32,772 nt of DNA from Bifidobacteriaceae bacterium (lineage in GTDB: Bacteria; Actinomycetota; Actinomycetes; Actinomycetales; WQXJ01): positions 1 to 32,772 of the forward strand of contig JAIRRT010000084.1 in NCBI GenBank assembly GCA_031255835.1. Direction: 5' to 3'. Shown here in pieces: positions 22,711 to 31,819 of the stretch (the first letter of the stretch is position 1; each line of letters opens with the position of its first letter). The translations under genes were made by a program, and so were the position numbers. The notes under the pieces were generated by a model that did no database searches, was not told the origin of the DNA, and worked only from the letters and a program-made list of their open reading frames with translations.

Positions 22711-23172
22711 ATGCCTACAGGTCCAGAAGGCCCCGTCAAGCCGGCATTCGAGGCTGCTTGCGCCCACGTCCCGTCCAAAACTCGCCCGCCTTCGCGTCAA
22801 CGTGAAAGGCTCGCCAGTCCGCCTGGTCCCAACAGGCCGGCAGGCGCGCCGGACCCAGGAGATTGGGCCGCGCGAATTGCGATCTCTTCGGCTCAAGTCA
22901 CCTATGGCTGCCGTCCCGTGATGCAAATGCACCGTTGGGTCACGCGCGAGATCTTCGACACGATGAAGGGTGAGGTGCGCCGCGTCCGGCCGGGCAGCCG
23001 TGAACTCAATCGGATTCACTTCCATGTGAGGCGCGTTCGCGTCTCTGAGCCAGCTTTCGGGGTGGCTGAGGCCGCTGTAGTGCTCGATGACGGCAGGCGG
23101 CCCTATGCAGTTGCGATGCGTTTGGAGTGGCGGCGCAACCGCTGGTTGGCCTGCATTCTGGACGTTTTGTAG
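22711..23172 (+). CDS. Rv3235-family-like protein
   Basis: C-terminal pattern MQMHRWVTREIFDTM...IHFHVRRVRVSEPAFGVAEAAVVLDDGRRPYAVAMRLEWRRNRWLACILDVL; start chosen at ATG 22711. Confidence 0.6.
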   Translation: MPTGPEGPVKPAFEAACAHVPSKTRPPSRQRERLASPPGPNRPAGAPDPGDWAARIAISSAQVTYGCRPVMQMHRWVTREIFDTMKGEVRRVRPGSRELNRIHFHVRRVRVSEPAFGVAEAAVVLDDGRRPYAVAMRLEWRRNRWLACILDVL

Positions 23173-23198
23173 GGCCGTGTGCGCCCTAGACTGAGGCG

Positions 23199-24056
23199 AT
23201 GAGCCAGGTCGACCCAGGGCAAGGCGGGGCCAACAATTCGGATGGATTGTCCCCTCAGGGGCTGGCTGCGCAGGCTGCTGAGGCGCTGACCAGGCTTACC
23301 GGGGTGGACCGGTATGAGATCGCCATCGTGCTGGGAAGTGGTTGGAGCGCGGCGGCTGAGCAGCTCGGGACGGTTGGTGCGGTTGTTGACGCCAGCGAGA
23401 TCCCCGGGTTTACGCAGGCGGATGTGCCCGGTCATCGCGGCCAGCTCTTGGCGGTCAAACTGGCGGGCTCGGGCGCTGATGCGCTGGTCATCGCGGCCCG
23501 TAACCACTACTACTCCCAGCGCGACGCGGCGGCTGTGGCTCTCCCAATCCGGATGGCGGCTAAGGCCGGCGCTCACTGCGTTCTGCTGACAAATGGCAGC
23601 GGGGCTGTCCGCCCGTGGCCGCCTGGAACTGTTGCGATCATTGAGGACCACATAAACCTGACTGCTGCCAGCCCTCTGGTTGGCTCGCAATTCGTTGACC
23701 TGACTGACCTGTATTCGCAGCGCTTGCGCAGAGTTATTGCAGGGCTTTTCCCGGACCTGCCGTGCGCCGTTTATGCGCAATTCCCTGGACCGCAATACGA
23801 GACGCCGGCTGAGATCCGGGCAGCCGCCACATTGGGCGCGGATTTGGTGGGTATGTCAACCGCTTTGGAGGCAATTGCTGCCCGGGCCGCAGGAATGGAA
23901 GTGGCGGCACTTTCACTTGTGACCAATCCGGCTGCCGGCACCAGCGCGGGCGGAATATCGCACGCCGAGGTCTTGGAAGCCGGCGCCCGTGAGGGGAACC
24001 GTCTGGCCCGACTGTTGGCTGAGGTGGTCCCAGCCCTGGTTGCAGCGACCTGCTAG
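23199..24056 (+). CDS. Purine nucleoside phosphorylase
   Basis: IVLGSGW, DHINLTAASPLVG, GPQYETPAEIR, VGMSTALEAIAAR, LSLVTNPAAG. Confidence 0.92.
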   Translation: MSQVDPGQGGANNSDGLSPQGLAAQAAEALTRLTGVDRYEIAIVLGSGWSAAAEQLGTVGAVVDASEIPGFTQADVPGHRGQLLAVKLAGSGADALVIAARNHYYSQRDAAAVALPIRMAAKAGAHCVLLTNGSGAVRPWPPGTVAIIEDHINLTAASPLVGSQFVDLTDLYSQRLRRVIAGLFPDLPCAVYAQFPGPQYETPAEIRAAATLGADLVGMSTALEAIAARAAGMEVAALSLVTNPAAGTSAGGISHAEVLEAGAREGNRLARLLAEVVPALVAATC

Positions 24057-24069
24057 GCCGGCGCGGGCG

Positions 24070-26664
24070 CTACAGCAGTCCTTCGTCGTGCACGCCCACC
24101 TGGTCGAGTTCTATGCGTCCGCCCTGCTTGCGCCAGAAGTGGAGCTGCCTAGCGGCCGGTGCGCCGCGCTGCAACGCCACCCGCATCGCCACAGCGCCAT
24201 CGTCGCGTTTGCGAGTTGGAGAACCGCCAGCCGAGCTGGAACGCAGCCGGTGCATTGTCCGTCCGTGAGAATCCTTTGCCCGCTTCACCAACACCTCGAC
24301 GATGACGGTCAGCACCTTTTCACGCGGGATTCCTTGTAGCTTTTCCAGCGACGCCAGGAAATTGGGCCCCACATCATATTCAGGCAGAGGGTACGTGTCT
24401 TTCTCATCAGGCAAGATATGCAATGCCCAAGCTAAAGAAATCTCCCAGCGAAGTTGATCCACCGGATCGGCGAATTTGTCTGCAACTTGCTCCCAGATGC
24501 TGGCAGGAGAGGCGGCCGGCTGATTGTGAACGGCATCGCGCAAACCGCGTGACTGCTCCCGGGCGTGACGGAGCATTGTGCGCAGACGCTCCACTTGCCG
24601 CTCCGTGGCGTTTCCCCTGGCGGCCACTTGGTCGAACTCTTCGGACAGTCTGGCAAATTCGCGCCTGAGCCCCTCGACTTGTTCATGTGCCCTGGCCTCG
24701 CGGCCTTCCGCCACCTCGGCCCGGTTCTTGTACGCGCCAACCAGGTTCTCGACCTCAACCAGCGTCAGGCCACTGGCTTCCCCGATGGTGAACGGTCCGG
24801 CTCCTGCGGGGCGAGTGGGCGGTGATTCGCCGTCCTGGCCTGGACCGGGTCGCGGCCGAGCCACCCGTGCGCCTGGCGGGGGAGTAGGGACAGGGCCAGG
24901 TTTGGCCGCAGGTTGGACAGCCTGAGGGGCGGGGGATTCCTGCGCGGGGGTCGGTTCGCCAACTGCTGTGGCGCCCACTTCGGCAGCCGGAGCCTGCCCG
25001 GGCACGCTAGCAAGCCAGGCCCCGGGAACTGGAGCCTGGGCCGGCCCCGGTGCGGGCTGGCCCGCTTGGCCAGGCACGCCAGGAAGCCCGGCGCCTGGAG
25101 TGGGGGGTTGGACTGCCGCCGGCGTGGGCTGGCCGGCCGCATCCGCTTTACCAGGTACAGCGCCAGGGATCTGGGGTACCCCAGGCGGCGGGAGTGGCGC
25201 CGGAGCGCCGGCTGGCCGCCCTGCCCGCCGAGGCCCTGGACGCGGGCCCGGCTTTGGCGCACTCGGAGCATCACCAGCGCCCGCGACAGCCCCACCTGGG
25301 ATTCCACTCGGCCCAGGGACGCCGCCTGGTCCCGGGACCCCGGGCGTACCGGGGACCCCAGTTGCCCCACTGACCCCAGGGGCCCCGTCGCCAACCCCTG
25401 CCGCACCTGCCGCACCTGCCCCACCAGGCTGCGGGGCATCGGGCGGGGGTGGAGGCGGAGGAGGGGTGTAAGGGACGCCGGCCTTGCGGGCCGCCATCCG
25501 GGCGCTGAGTTCGCGTGGGCTCGGACCAACCCGGCGCGCCGCCACCTGCTGCGCACCGCCGCCCACCCCGCCGGGTGCACCGGCACCGGGTAGGGGAGGG
25601 ACGGCATCGGCGGGGAGCTTTGGGGTTGGAGGGGGCGGGGGAGGCTCGGGGGGCGGAGGCGGGTTGATCCATGGGGGGCCGCCGGGCAGGAGGCTGGGGG
25701 CGGTGCGCGGGGAGTCGGTCGAGGTGACGTCATCCATGCGCAGGGTCAGCGGGTCCAACTCCACCAGGCGGACGCTCACAACCTCACCGGGGGAGAACAG
25801 GTCCGTCAGCTCGCCCGTGGCACCGGTCTCCTCGGCGGTGAGTTTGAGTTCGATGCCGGGATACGGGCTGACCGTGATGCTGCCAACGTGCGTGCGCACC
25901 ACCCGCGCGAGGATCACATCCCCGGGTTGGTAGGTGGCTAGCGCCTGGTCAGCCGGGATAAGGCTCGTACGCACGTCCAAGCGCTTGGCCCGCTGGTCAA
26001 CTATCCCCTCGACCTTCTGGCCTGCCCGGACAAGGTCGCCAATCTGGACACCCGCCACGGTCAGCTCGGAGGAGATTGTCACCCACACGCCGCTGTCGAG
26101 TTCAACCATTGCCCGCTGGGTGACGTGCCCCTTGACCACGCCGGATGCCCGCACGGCGGCCCGCCGGGTCGGCTTGGGGCCGGCCATGATCCCCGAGGCC
26201 AGCGCGAAACTCATGGCGTCGGATATGAGGGTGTCGGTCACATCGCTGGCGGCCTCGCGGCGCAACACAAAGCGCAACGGCGAGGAGTGCGGGTCGGTCT
26301 GCCAGGTCGGCGTGGCCGGATAGACGCGGCCGGCGCCGCCGTAGACCTGGGTCATCGAGGGCAGCGCGTCAGCCAACCGCCAGGACAGCGCGCCCGTCGG
26401 CACCACCCAAACCTGGGCGAAATCGCCAACTTCCTGGGCAATCCTGTCTGCTTCGATCCAGGTTTCCGTCTCGCCTTGGCGGGTCGATACCACCACAACA
26501 GGCTGCGTGCGGCGCGGGTCAAGCAGCAGCGACGTCAACTGTGCCACGTCGGATTCCGAGGCGATGTGCCGGACGCCGAGCCCATCCATCTGCGCACTCA
26601 CCTCACGTGTGGGATTCGCCCCTGCCGATTGACCTGGCAATCCTAGACCCCGCCGCTGCGCCAA
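24070..26664 (-). CDS. Multidomain protein: unknown N-terminal domain, two S1/OB-like segments, polyproline, collagen-like Gly-X-Y, coiled coil, conserved C-terminal domain
   Basis: Segments read from the translation; VVKGHVTQRAMVELDSGVWVTI and GDVILARVVRTHVGSITVS are S1/OB-like. Confidence 0.8.
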   Translation of the reverse strand: MAQRRGLGLPGQSAGANPTREVSAQMDGLGVRHIASESDVAQLTSLLLDPRRTQPVVVVSTRQGETETWIEADRIAQEVGDFAQVWVVPTGALSWRLADALPSMTQVYGGAGRVYPATPTWQTDPHSSPLRFVLRREAASDVTDTLISDAMSFALASGIMAGPKPTRRAAVRASGVVKGHVTQRAMVELDSGVWVTISSELTVAGVQIGDLVRAGQKVEGIVDQRAKRLDVRTSLIPADQALATYQPGDVILARVVRTHVGSITVSPYPGIELKLTAEETGATGELTDLFSPGEVVSVRLVELDPLTLRMDDVTSTDSPRTAPSLLPGGPPWINPPPPPEPPPPPPTPKLPADAVPPLPGAGAPGGVGGGAQQVAARRVGPSPRELSARMAARKAGVPYTPPPPPPPPDAPQPGGAGAAGAAGVGDGAPGVSGATGVPGTPGVPGPGGVPGPSGIPGGAVAGAGDAPSAPKPGPRPGPRRAGRPAGAPAPLPPPGVPQIPGAVPGKADAAGQPTPAAVQPPTPGAGLPGVPGQAGQPAPGPAQAPVPGAWLASVPGQAPAAEVGATAVGEPTPAQESPAPQAVQPAAKPGPVPTPPPGARVARPRPGPGQDGESPPTRPAGAGPFTIGEASGLTLVEVENLVGAYKNRAEVAEGREARAHEQVEGLRREFARLSEEFDQVAARGNATERQVERLRTMLRHAREQSRGLRDAVHNQPAASPASIWEQVADKFADPVDQLRWEISLAWALHILPDEKDTYPLPEYDVGPNFLASLEKLQGIPREKVLTVIVEVLVKRAKDSHGRTMHRLRSSSAGGSPTRKRDDGAVAMRVALQRGAPAARQLHFWRKQGGRIELDQVGVHDEGLL

Positions 26665-26684
26665 CCTGGACAGGCAGGCGTGCG

Positions 26685-28061
26685 CTAGGCGAGTGGTGTT
26701 TGGCCGGCGGCAGCGTAGGCCGGCAGTATGACCTCCTCGACGATGCCGTCCCTCTCGTCAGCGTGTATGAAGGCACCTTTGGCGGCGTTGACGGTTGCGT
26801 CCCTGACGTCGCCGAGAGTCCATCCGGCCTCGGACATCAGGCGGGTGAACTCTTGGGTCATCGATGTGCCGGACATCAGGCGGTTGTCGGTGTTGACGGT
26901 GACGGCGAAGCCGAGCCGTTTGAGGGCCGTGATCGGGTGGGCTGAGATCGATTCTGCTGCACCGGTCTGCACGTTGGAGCTGGGGCACATCTCCAGCACA
27001 ATGCCCCAATCGCGAATCCAATGTGCCAGTTCACCGAGCTGGGCGAACTCCGCGCCGCCCTGTGCACCGCCATCGGCGGAGGGTTTGGCGTCGAAGCCGT
27101 CCTCATCCCACGGGCCGGCCGGGCTGCCCGGCAACCCCAGGCCGGCTATGTCCTCAACCAGCGCCACGCCGTGACCAATCCGCCGTGCGCCAGCCTTGAC
27201 CACGGCCTGCCAGATCGAGTTCAGACCGTCGGATTCTCCGGCGTGGACGGTTACGGGAACGCTTGCCTCGGACAGCAGTTCGAATGCGGCCATGTGGTGC
27301 AGCACCGGGAATCCCTTCTCCGGTCCGGCTATGTCATACCCGGCCACCCGCGTCCGGTTGTCGATCACCAGCCGGGCGATCTGCTCCGACCGGTCCGCCT
27401 GGCGCATCGCATCCAGCAGGAGTTTGGCGACGATGGTTCGGCCTTGGCGCCGGGCTTCTTGGGTCCCCTCGTCAATCCCGGCGAGCACCGCGTCGACAAT
27501 CTGCTGTAGCCCGAGGCCGCGGCGTTCATGCAGCTCAGGGGCAAATCGAAGCTCGGCGTAGACCACGGCATCGGCCGCCAGATCGATCACAGCTTCGCGG
27601 GCAACGCGGGTCAGGGCAGCGGAGGTCTGCATGACGGCCAATGTGTGATCGAACGTTGTCAGATACCGCTCAAGCGACCCAGCGCTGGCAGCCTCAACGA
27701 ACCATTCGGCCAGCGCGCCCGGGTCTGAGGCCGGCAGTTCATGCCCAATCTCGCCAGCCAACTCCAACAGCGTCCCCGCCCGAAGCCCACCATCCAAATG
27801 ATCATGCAAAACAACCTTGGGCACCCCCTCCAAAACCCCCCTCCCCAACGCCACCCCACCGGCAGAGACACCGGCCCCGGCCGCCAGGGTCGCCCGGTTT
27901 GGCGCGGGGTCCGCCCGCCCCAACGAACCGCTTTGGCCGGACCCAGTCGCCTTTCCCTCACAAGGTGGCACCGCACCGGCATCGTGCAGCGGACCAGAGG
28001 AGGCGGACGGGAAGGCGGCACCACTGGGCAGGCTGGCAGCGGCATCGGAAGGTTGTGTCAT
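26685..28061 (-). CDS. add: Adenosine deaminase
   Basis: KVVLHDHLDGGLR, TVHAGES, RIGHGVAL, CPSSNVQTGA, VTVNTDNRLMSGTS; start ATG 28061 or 28070. Confidence 0.95.
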   Translation of the reverse strand: MTQPSDAAASLPSGAAFPSASSGPLHDAGAVPPCEGKATGSGQSGSLGRADPAPNRATLAAGAGVSAGGVALGRGVLEGVPKVVLHDHLDGGLRAGTLLELAGEIGHELPASDPGALAEWFVEAASAGSLERYLTTFDHTLAVMQTSAALTRVAREAVIDLAADAVVYAELRFAPELHERRGLGLQQIVDAVLAGIDEGTQEARRQGRTIVAKLLLDAMRQADRSEQIARLVIDNRTRVAGYDIAGPEKGFPVLHHMAAFELLSEASVPVTVHAGESDGLNSIWQAVVKAGARRIGHGVALVEDIAGLGLPGSPAGPWDEDGFDAKPSADGGAQGGAEFAQLGELAHWIRDWGIVLEMCPSSNVQTGAAESISAHPITALKRLGFAVTVNTDNRLMSGTSMTQEFTRLMSEAGWTLGDVRDATVNAAKGAFIHADERDGIVEEVILPAYAAAGQTPLA

Positions 28062-28117
28062 GCGGTTCACGGTACTCAGGGCGCACCGGGCCGGCGGGCT
28101 GGACCCGGCCGCAATCT

Positions 28118-29335
28118 CTAGAGGCGGGCGGCGAGGGCGGTGGCGGCGAGGACTTGGACGCCGACGGCGATGGCGCGCTCGTCGATGTCGAAGTCCCCGG
28201 AGTGCAGGTCAACCGTGGGTCCGCCGGGGCGCCGGGTGCCCAGCCGCATCAGCGCGCCGGGGATCTCGCGCAGGTACCAGGCGAAGTCCTCCCCGCCCAG
28301 CGACTGCTCCGCAATCGCCACCCCGTGCTCGCCCAGCATCGCCCGGCCAACGCCAGCGATCAGCGCGGCGATCCGCTCATCATTGGTGACCGGCGGCACG
28401 CCGCGGCGATGCGAAACCTCCACGCGCACGCCGTAGGGCCGCGCAATATCCGCAACTGCCTGCGCCAACACCTGGCCGGCCGTCTCCCAAGCCCGCTCAT
28501 CCAGCACCCGCAGCGTGCCCTCAATCACCGCCGATGTCGGAATGACATTGTGCGCCGCCCCGGCATGGACCGCACCCCAGGTCAAGCTGGCTCCGGCACG
28601 CGGATCGAGCAACCGGTCCAACACGGCCGGGACCTGCACCAATAGCTGCCCCGCGGCAAACACCAGGTCCTGGGTCAAGTGCGGGCGCGAGGTGTGGCCG
28701 CCCTCGCCGTAGGCATAGATCGACACCAGATCAGTGGCCGAGGTGATTGCACCAGGCCGCGTGGCAACGGTGCCGGCGTCATACCGCGGATCGCAGTGCA
28801 GGGCGACAATCGCCCCAACCCCCTCCAACCCCCCATGGACGATGACGTCCCTCGCCCCAGACGGTTGAACCTCCTCAGCCGGTTGGAAGACCAACCGGAC
28901 CGGCAGCGGGAGTTTGCCCCGCCGGTCCAACTCGGCCAACACCAGCCCGGCGCCCAAAACGCAGACGGTGTGAACATCGTGGCCACAGGCGTGCGCCACA
29001 CCCTCGCGCTGTGACTTCCACGCGGTCTCGGTCAAGTCCTGGACCGGCAATGCGTCCAAGTCAGCGCGAATGGCAAACCGCGGCATGTCCGGATTGTCGG
29101 GCCCAAAATCCGCCAACAGCCCGGTCTCAGGCAGAAACCTGACCCCAATCCCAGCAGCCTTCAACCGCTCGGCCACCAGAGCGGTGGTCCGGTGCTCGGC
29201 CCGCGACAACTCCGGATTGGCATGGATATCGCGCCGCAATGCGAGCAACTCACCCGTCGCCTCGACCGTCAACGCCCGAATCTCGCGGCGCAACTCCGAG
29301 CCAGGCAGCCGCGGTGGTGCAGGAAAATCAGCCAC
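28118..29335 (-). CDS. M20-family amidohydrolase/peptidase
   Basis: ACGHDVHTVCVLGA, LVFQPAEEVQPSGA, GGEDFAWYL. Confidence 0.93.
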   Translation of the reverse strand: MADFPAPPRLPGSELRREIRALTVEATGELLALRRDIHANPELSRAEHRTTALVAERLKAAGIGVRFLPETGLLADFGPDNPDMPRFAIRADLDALPVQDLTETAWKSQREGVAHACGHDVHTVCVLGAGLVLAELDRRGKLPLPVRLVFQPAEEVQPSGARDVIVHGGLEGVGAIVALHCDPRYDAGTVATRPGAITSATDLVSIYAYGEGGHTSRPHLTQDLVFAAGQLLVQVPAVLDRLLDPRAGASLTWGAVHAGAAHNVIPTSAVIEGTLRVLDERAWETAGQVLAQAVADIARPYGVRVEVSHRRGVPPVTNDERIAALIAGVGRAMLGEHGVAIAEQSLGGEDFAWYLREIPGALMRLGTRRPGGPTVDLHSGDFDIDERAIAVGVQVLAATALAARL

Positions 29336-29338
29336 CCG

Positions 29339-29950
29339 CTAACGATACGCGCCCAGGGGTTCGGGGGGTTGGGGGGTTGAGGGGTGGAGGACGATGCCGG
29401 CCCTTGCCATCTCCTGCCGGGCCGCCTCGCCGAGTTCTGGGCTGACCGGGACGGTCAGATCGGTCAGCACGCGTGTTGCGTAGCCGAGCCGGATGGCATC
29501 CAGGGCCGTGGCGGCGACGCAGTGCGATTCGGCAATCCCGACCACGTCCACGGCGCCCACTCCGGCACGGTACAAAATCGCGTGAAGGGGGGTGCCGGCA
29601 TCGTCGGAGCCTTCGAAGCCGGAATAGGCGGCGGCGTACTGGCCCTTCCTCACGGCGCCATCGGCGGCCAATCCGGCCAGCGCCGGGTGCAGCGCGGCAT
29701 TGGGTGAATCGGCCTGCCCGTGCGGCGGCCAGGTGTCGATGAAGTCCGGCGCGGCGGAAAAGTGCTCGCCGGGATCGATGTGCCAATCCTGGGTGGTGAC
29801 CACCAGGGCGTACGCGGTCCGGTTGGCGCTCACATACTCAGCAATAGCGCCGGCGATGGCGTTGCCTCCTTCAACCGGCAACTCACCTCCTTCGCAGAAG
29901 GTGGGCTGGACATCCACAACGATGAGGGCGCGGGCGGGGCTGGGATTCAC
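29339..29950 (-). CDS. pncA: Nicotinamidase / isochorismatase-family hydrolase
   Basis: [36 protein letters not shown], catalytic Cys in [12 protein letters not shown]. Confidence 0.88.
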   Translation of the reverse strand: MNPSPARALIVVDVQPTFCEGGELPVEGGNAIAGAIAEYVSANRTAYALVVTTQDWHIDPGEHFSAAPDFIDTWPPHGQADSPNAALHPALAGLAADGAVRKGQYAAAYSGFEGSDDAGTPLHAILYRAGVGAVDVVGIAESHCVAATALDAIRLGYATRVLTDLTVPVSPELGEAARQEMARAGIVLHPSTPQPPEPLGAYR

Positions 29951-29989
29951 CCGCCAAGCCTACGGCGGCGGGGCGGGTACCCTGTCTGG

Positions 29990-31813
29990 GTGCTACGACT
30001 CTCGACGCTTTTTGTGCGCACGCTGCGCGAAGACCCGGCTGACGCTGAAGTCGCCTCCCACAAGCTGCTGGTCCGCGGCGGATACATCCGCCGGGCCGCC
30101 CCGGGCATCTACTCCTGGTTGCCGTTGGGCCTGCGGGTATTGGGCAAGATCGAAACGGTGGTTCGCCAGGAGATGGACGCCATCGGCGGTCAAGAGGTGC
30201 GCTTCCCGGGGCTGCTGCCACGCGAGCCCTACGAGGCCTCGCGGCGTTGGTATGACTACGGCCCCAACATTTTCCGCCTGAAGGACCGCAAGCAAGCCGA
30301 CTACCTTTTGGCGCCAACCCATGAGGAAATGTTCACCTTGCTGGTGAAGGACCTGTATACATCATACAAAGACCTGCCGTTGGTGCTATATCAGATCCAG
30401 ATCAAGTACCGCGACGAGGCTCGCCCGCGCGCCGGCCTGCTGCGCGCGCGAGAGTTCATAATGAAGGACGCCTACTCCTTCGACATCGACGATGACGGCC
30501 TGGGAGTCGCGTACAACGACCAGCGGATCGCCTACCAGCGGATTTTCCGCCGCCTTGGGCTGCCAACCGTCATTGTTTCTGCGATGTCCGGGGCCATGGG
30601 CGGTTCGCGCAGCGAAGAGTTCCTGTTCCCCACGCCGGTGGGCGAGGACTCGTTTGTCCAATCCCCTGGCGGATATGCCGCCAACGCTGAGGCCGTCACA
30701 ACCCCAGCACCGGCGCCGCTGCCTTTTGACGGCGTAGGCCCGGCCCACGTCGAGAACACCCCCGAGACACCCACCATCGCAACCCTGGTGGCCCTCGCGA
30801 ACGAGCGTTTCCCCAGGTCAGACAGGCCTTGGCAAGCCAGCGACACGCTGAAGAACGTTGTTGTGGCGCTCACCCATCCCGACGGCACGCGCGAGACCGT
30901 GGTGGTCGGAGTGCCAGGTGATCGCGAAGTCGACATGACCAGGCTGGCTGCCTCTGTCGATCCGGCCGCAGTCGAGGTGGCTGAGGATGCAGACTTCGCC
31001 CGCCACCCCGAGCTGGTTCGCGGATACATCGGCCCTGCGGTGCTGGGGATTAACGCGCCAGATCCAGACAACGCGATCCGCTACCTGTTGGACCCACGGG
31101 TTGTTGTGGGAACACGCTGGATCACCGGGGCGAACACCGCCGGGCACCACGTGTTTGACCTGGTGGCAGGACGCGATTTCGCCGCCGCCGGCCAGGAAGG
31201 CCAACCGACCGTTGAGGCAGCCGAGATCCTCGATGGCGATCCAGCGCCAGACGGCTCCGGCCCCCTGTCCAGGGCTCGCGGCATGGAGCTGGGCCACCTG
31301 TTCCAGCTTGGCCGCAAGTACTCCACCGCCCTCGGCCTGCAGGTCCTGGACCAAAACGGCCGGCAGGTCACCGTTGTGATGGGTAGCTACGGCATCGGCG
31401 TCACCCGCATCATGGCCGCCCTGATCGAAGCGAACCACGATGATCGCGGCATGATTTGGCCGGTCAACGTGGCGCCGGCCCAGGTTCACATTGTGGCGAC
31501 TGGCAAGGACCCGGCCGTTTTCGAGCAAGCCGAAGCCCTTGCCCAGGACCTGGAGAACCGCGGCCTGGAGATCATGTATGACGACCGCCCCAAGGTCTCC
31601 CCAGGCGTCAAGTTTGCTGACGCCGAGCTGCTGGGCGTGCCGTTCGTGGTGATCGTAGGCAAGGGCCTGGCCAACGGAGTGGTCGAGTTGCGTGACCGCC
31701 GCGACGCCTCCTCCCGCGAAATCCCAGTGGACGATGCCGCCACCACCATCGCCGACCTCGTCGCCTTGGCCCAAGCGGCCACCGAGCTCCCGCCGGGTGA
31801 GACCCCGGCCTGA
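29990..31813 (+). CDS. proS: Prolyl-tRNA synthetase, bacterial type with editing insertion
   Basis: [46 protein letters not shown]; insertion with DTLKNVVV; start GTG 29990. Confidence 0.97.
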   Translation: MLRLSTLFVRTLREDPADAEVASHKLLVRGGYIRRAAPGIYSWLPLGLRVLGKIETVVRQEMDAIGGQEVRFPGLLPREPYEASRRWYDYGPNIFRLKDRKQADYLLAPTHEEMFTLLVKDLYTSYKDLPLVLYQIQIKYRDEARPRAGLLRAREFIMKDAYSFDIDDDGLGVAYNDQRIAYQRIFRRLGLPTVIVSAMSGAMGGSRSEEFLFPTPVGEDSFVQSPGGYAANAEAVTTPAPAPLPFDGVGPAHVENTPETPTIATLVALANERFPRSDRPWQASDTLKNVVVALTHPDGTRETVVVGVPGDREVDMTRLAASVDPAAVEVAEDADFARHPELVRGYIGPAVLGINAPDPDNAIRYLLDPRVVVGTRWITGANTAGHHVFDLVAGRDFAAAGQEGQPTVEAAEILDGDPAPDGSGPLSRARGMELGHLFQLGRKYSTALGLQVLDQNGRQVTVVMGSYGIGVTRIMAALIEANHDDRGMIWPVNVAPAQVHIVATGKDPAVFEQAEALAQDLENRGLEIMYDDRPKVSPGVKFADAELLGVPFVVIVGKGLANGVVELRDRRDASSREIPVDDAATTIADLVALAQAATELPPGETPA

Positions 31814-31819
31814 CGAACC

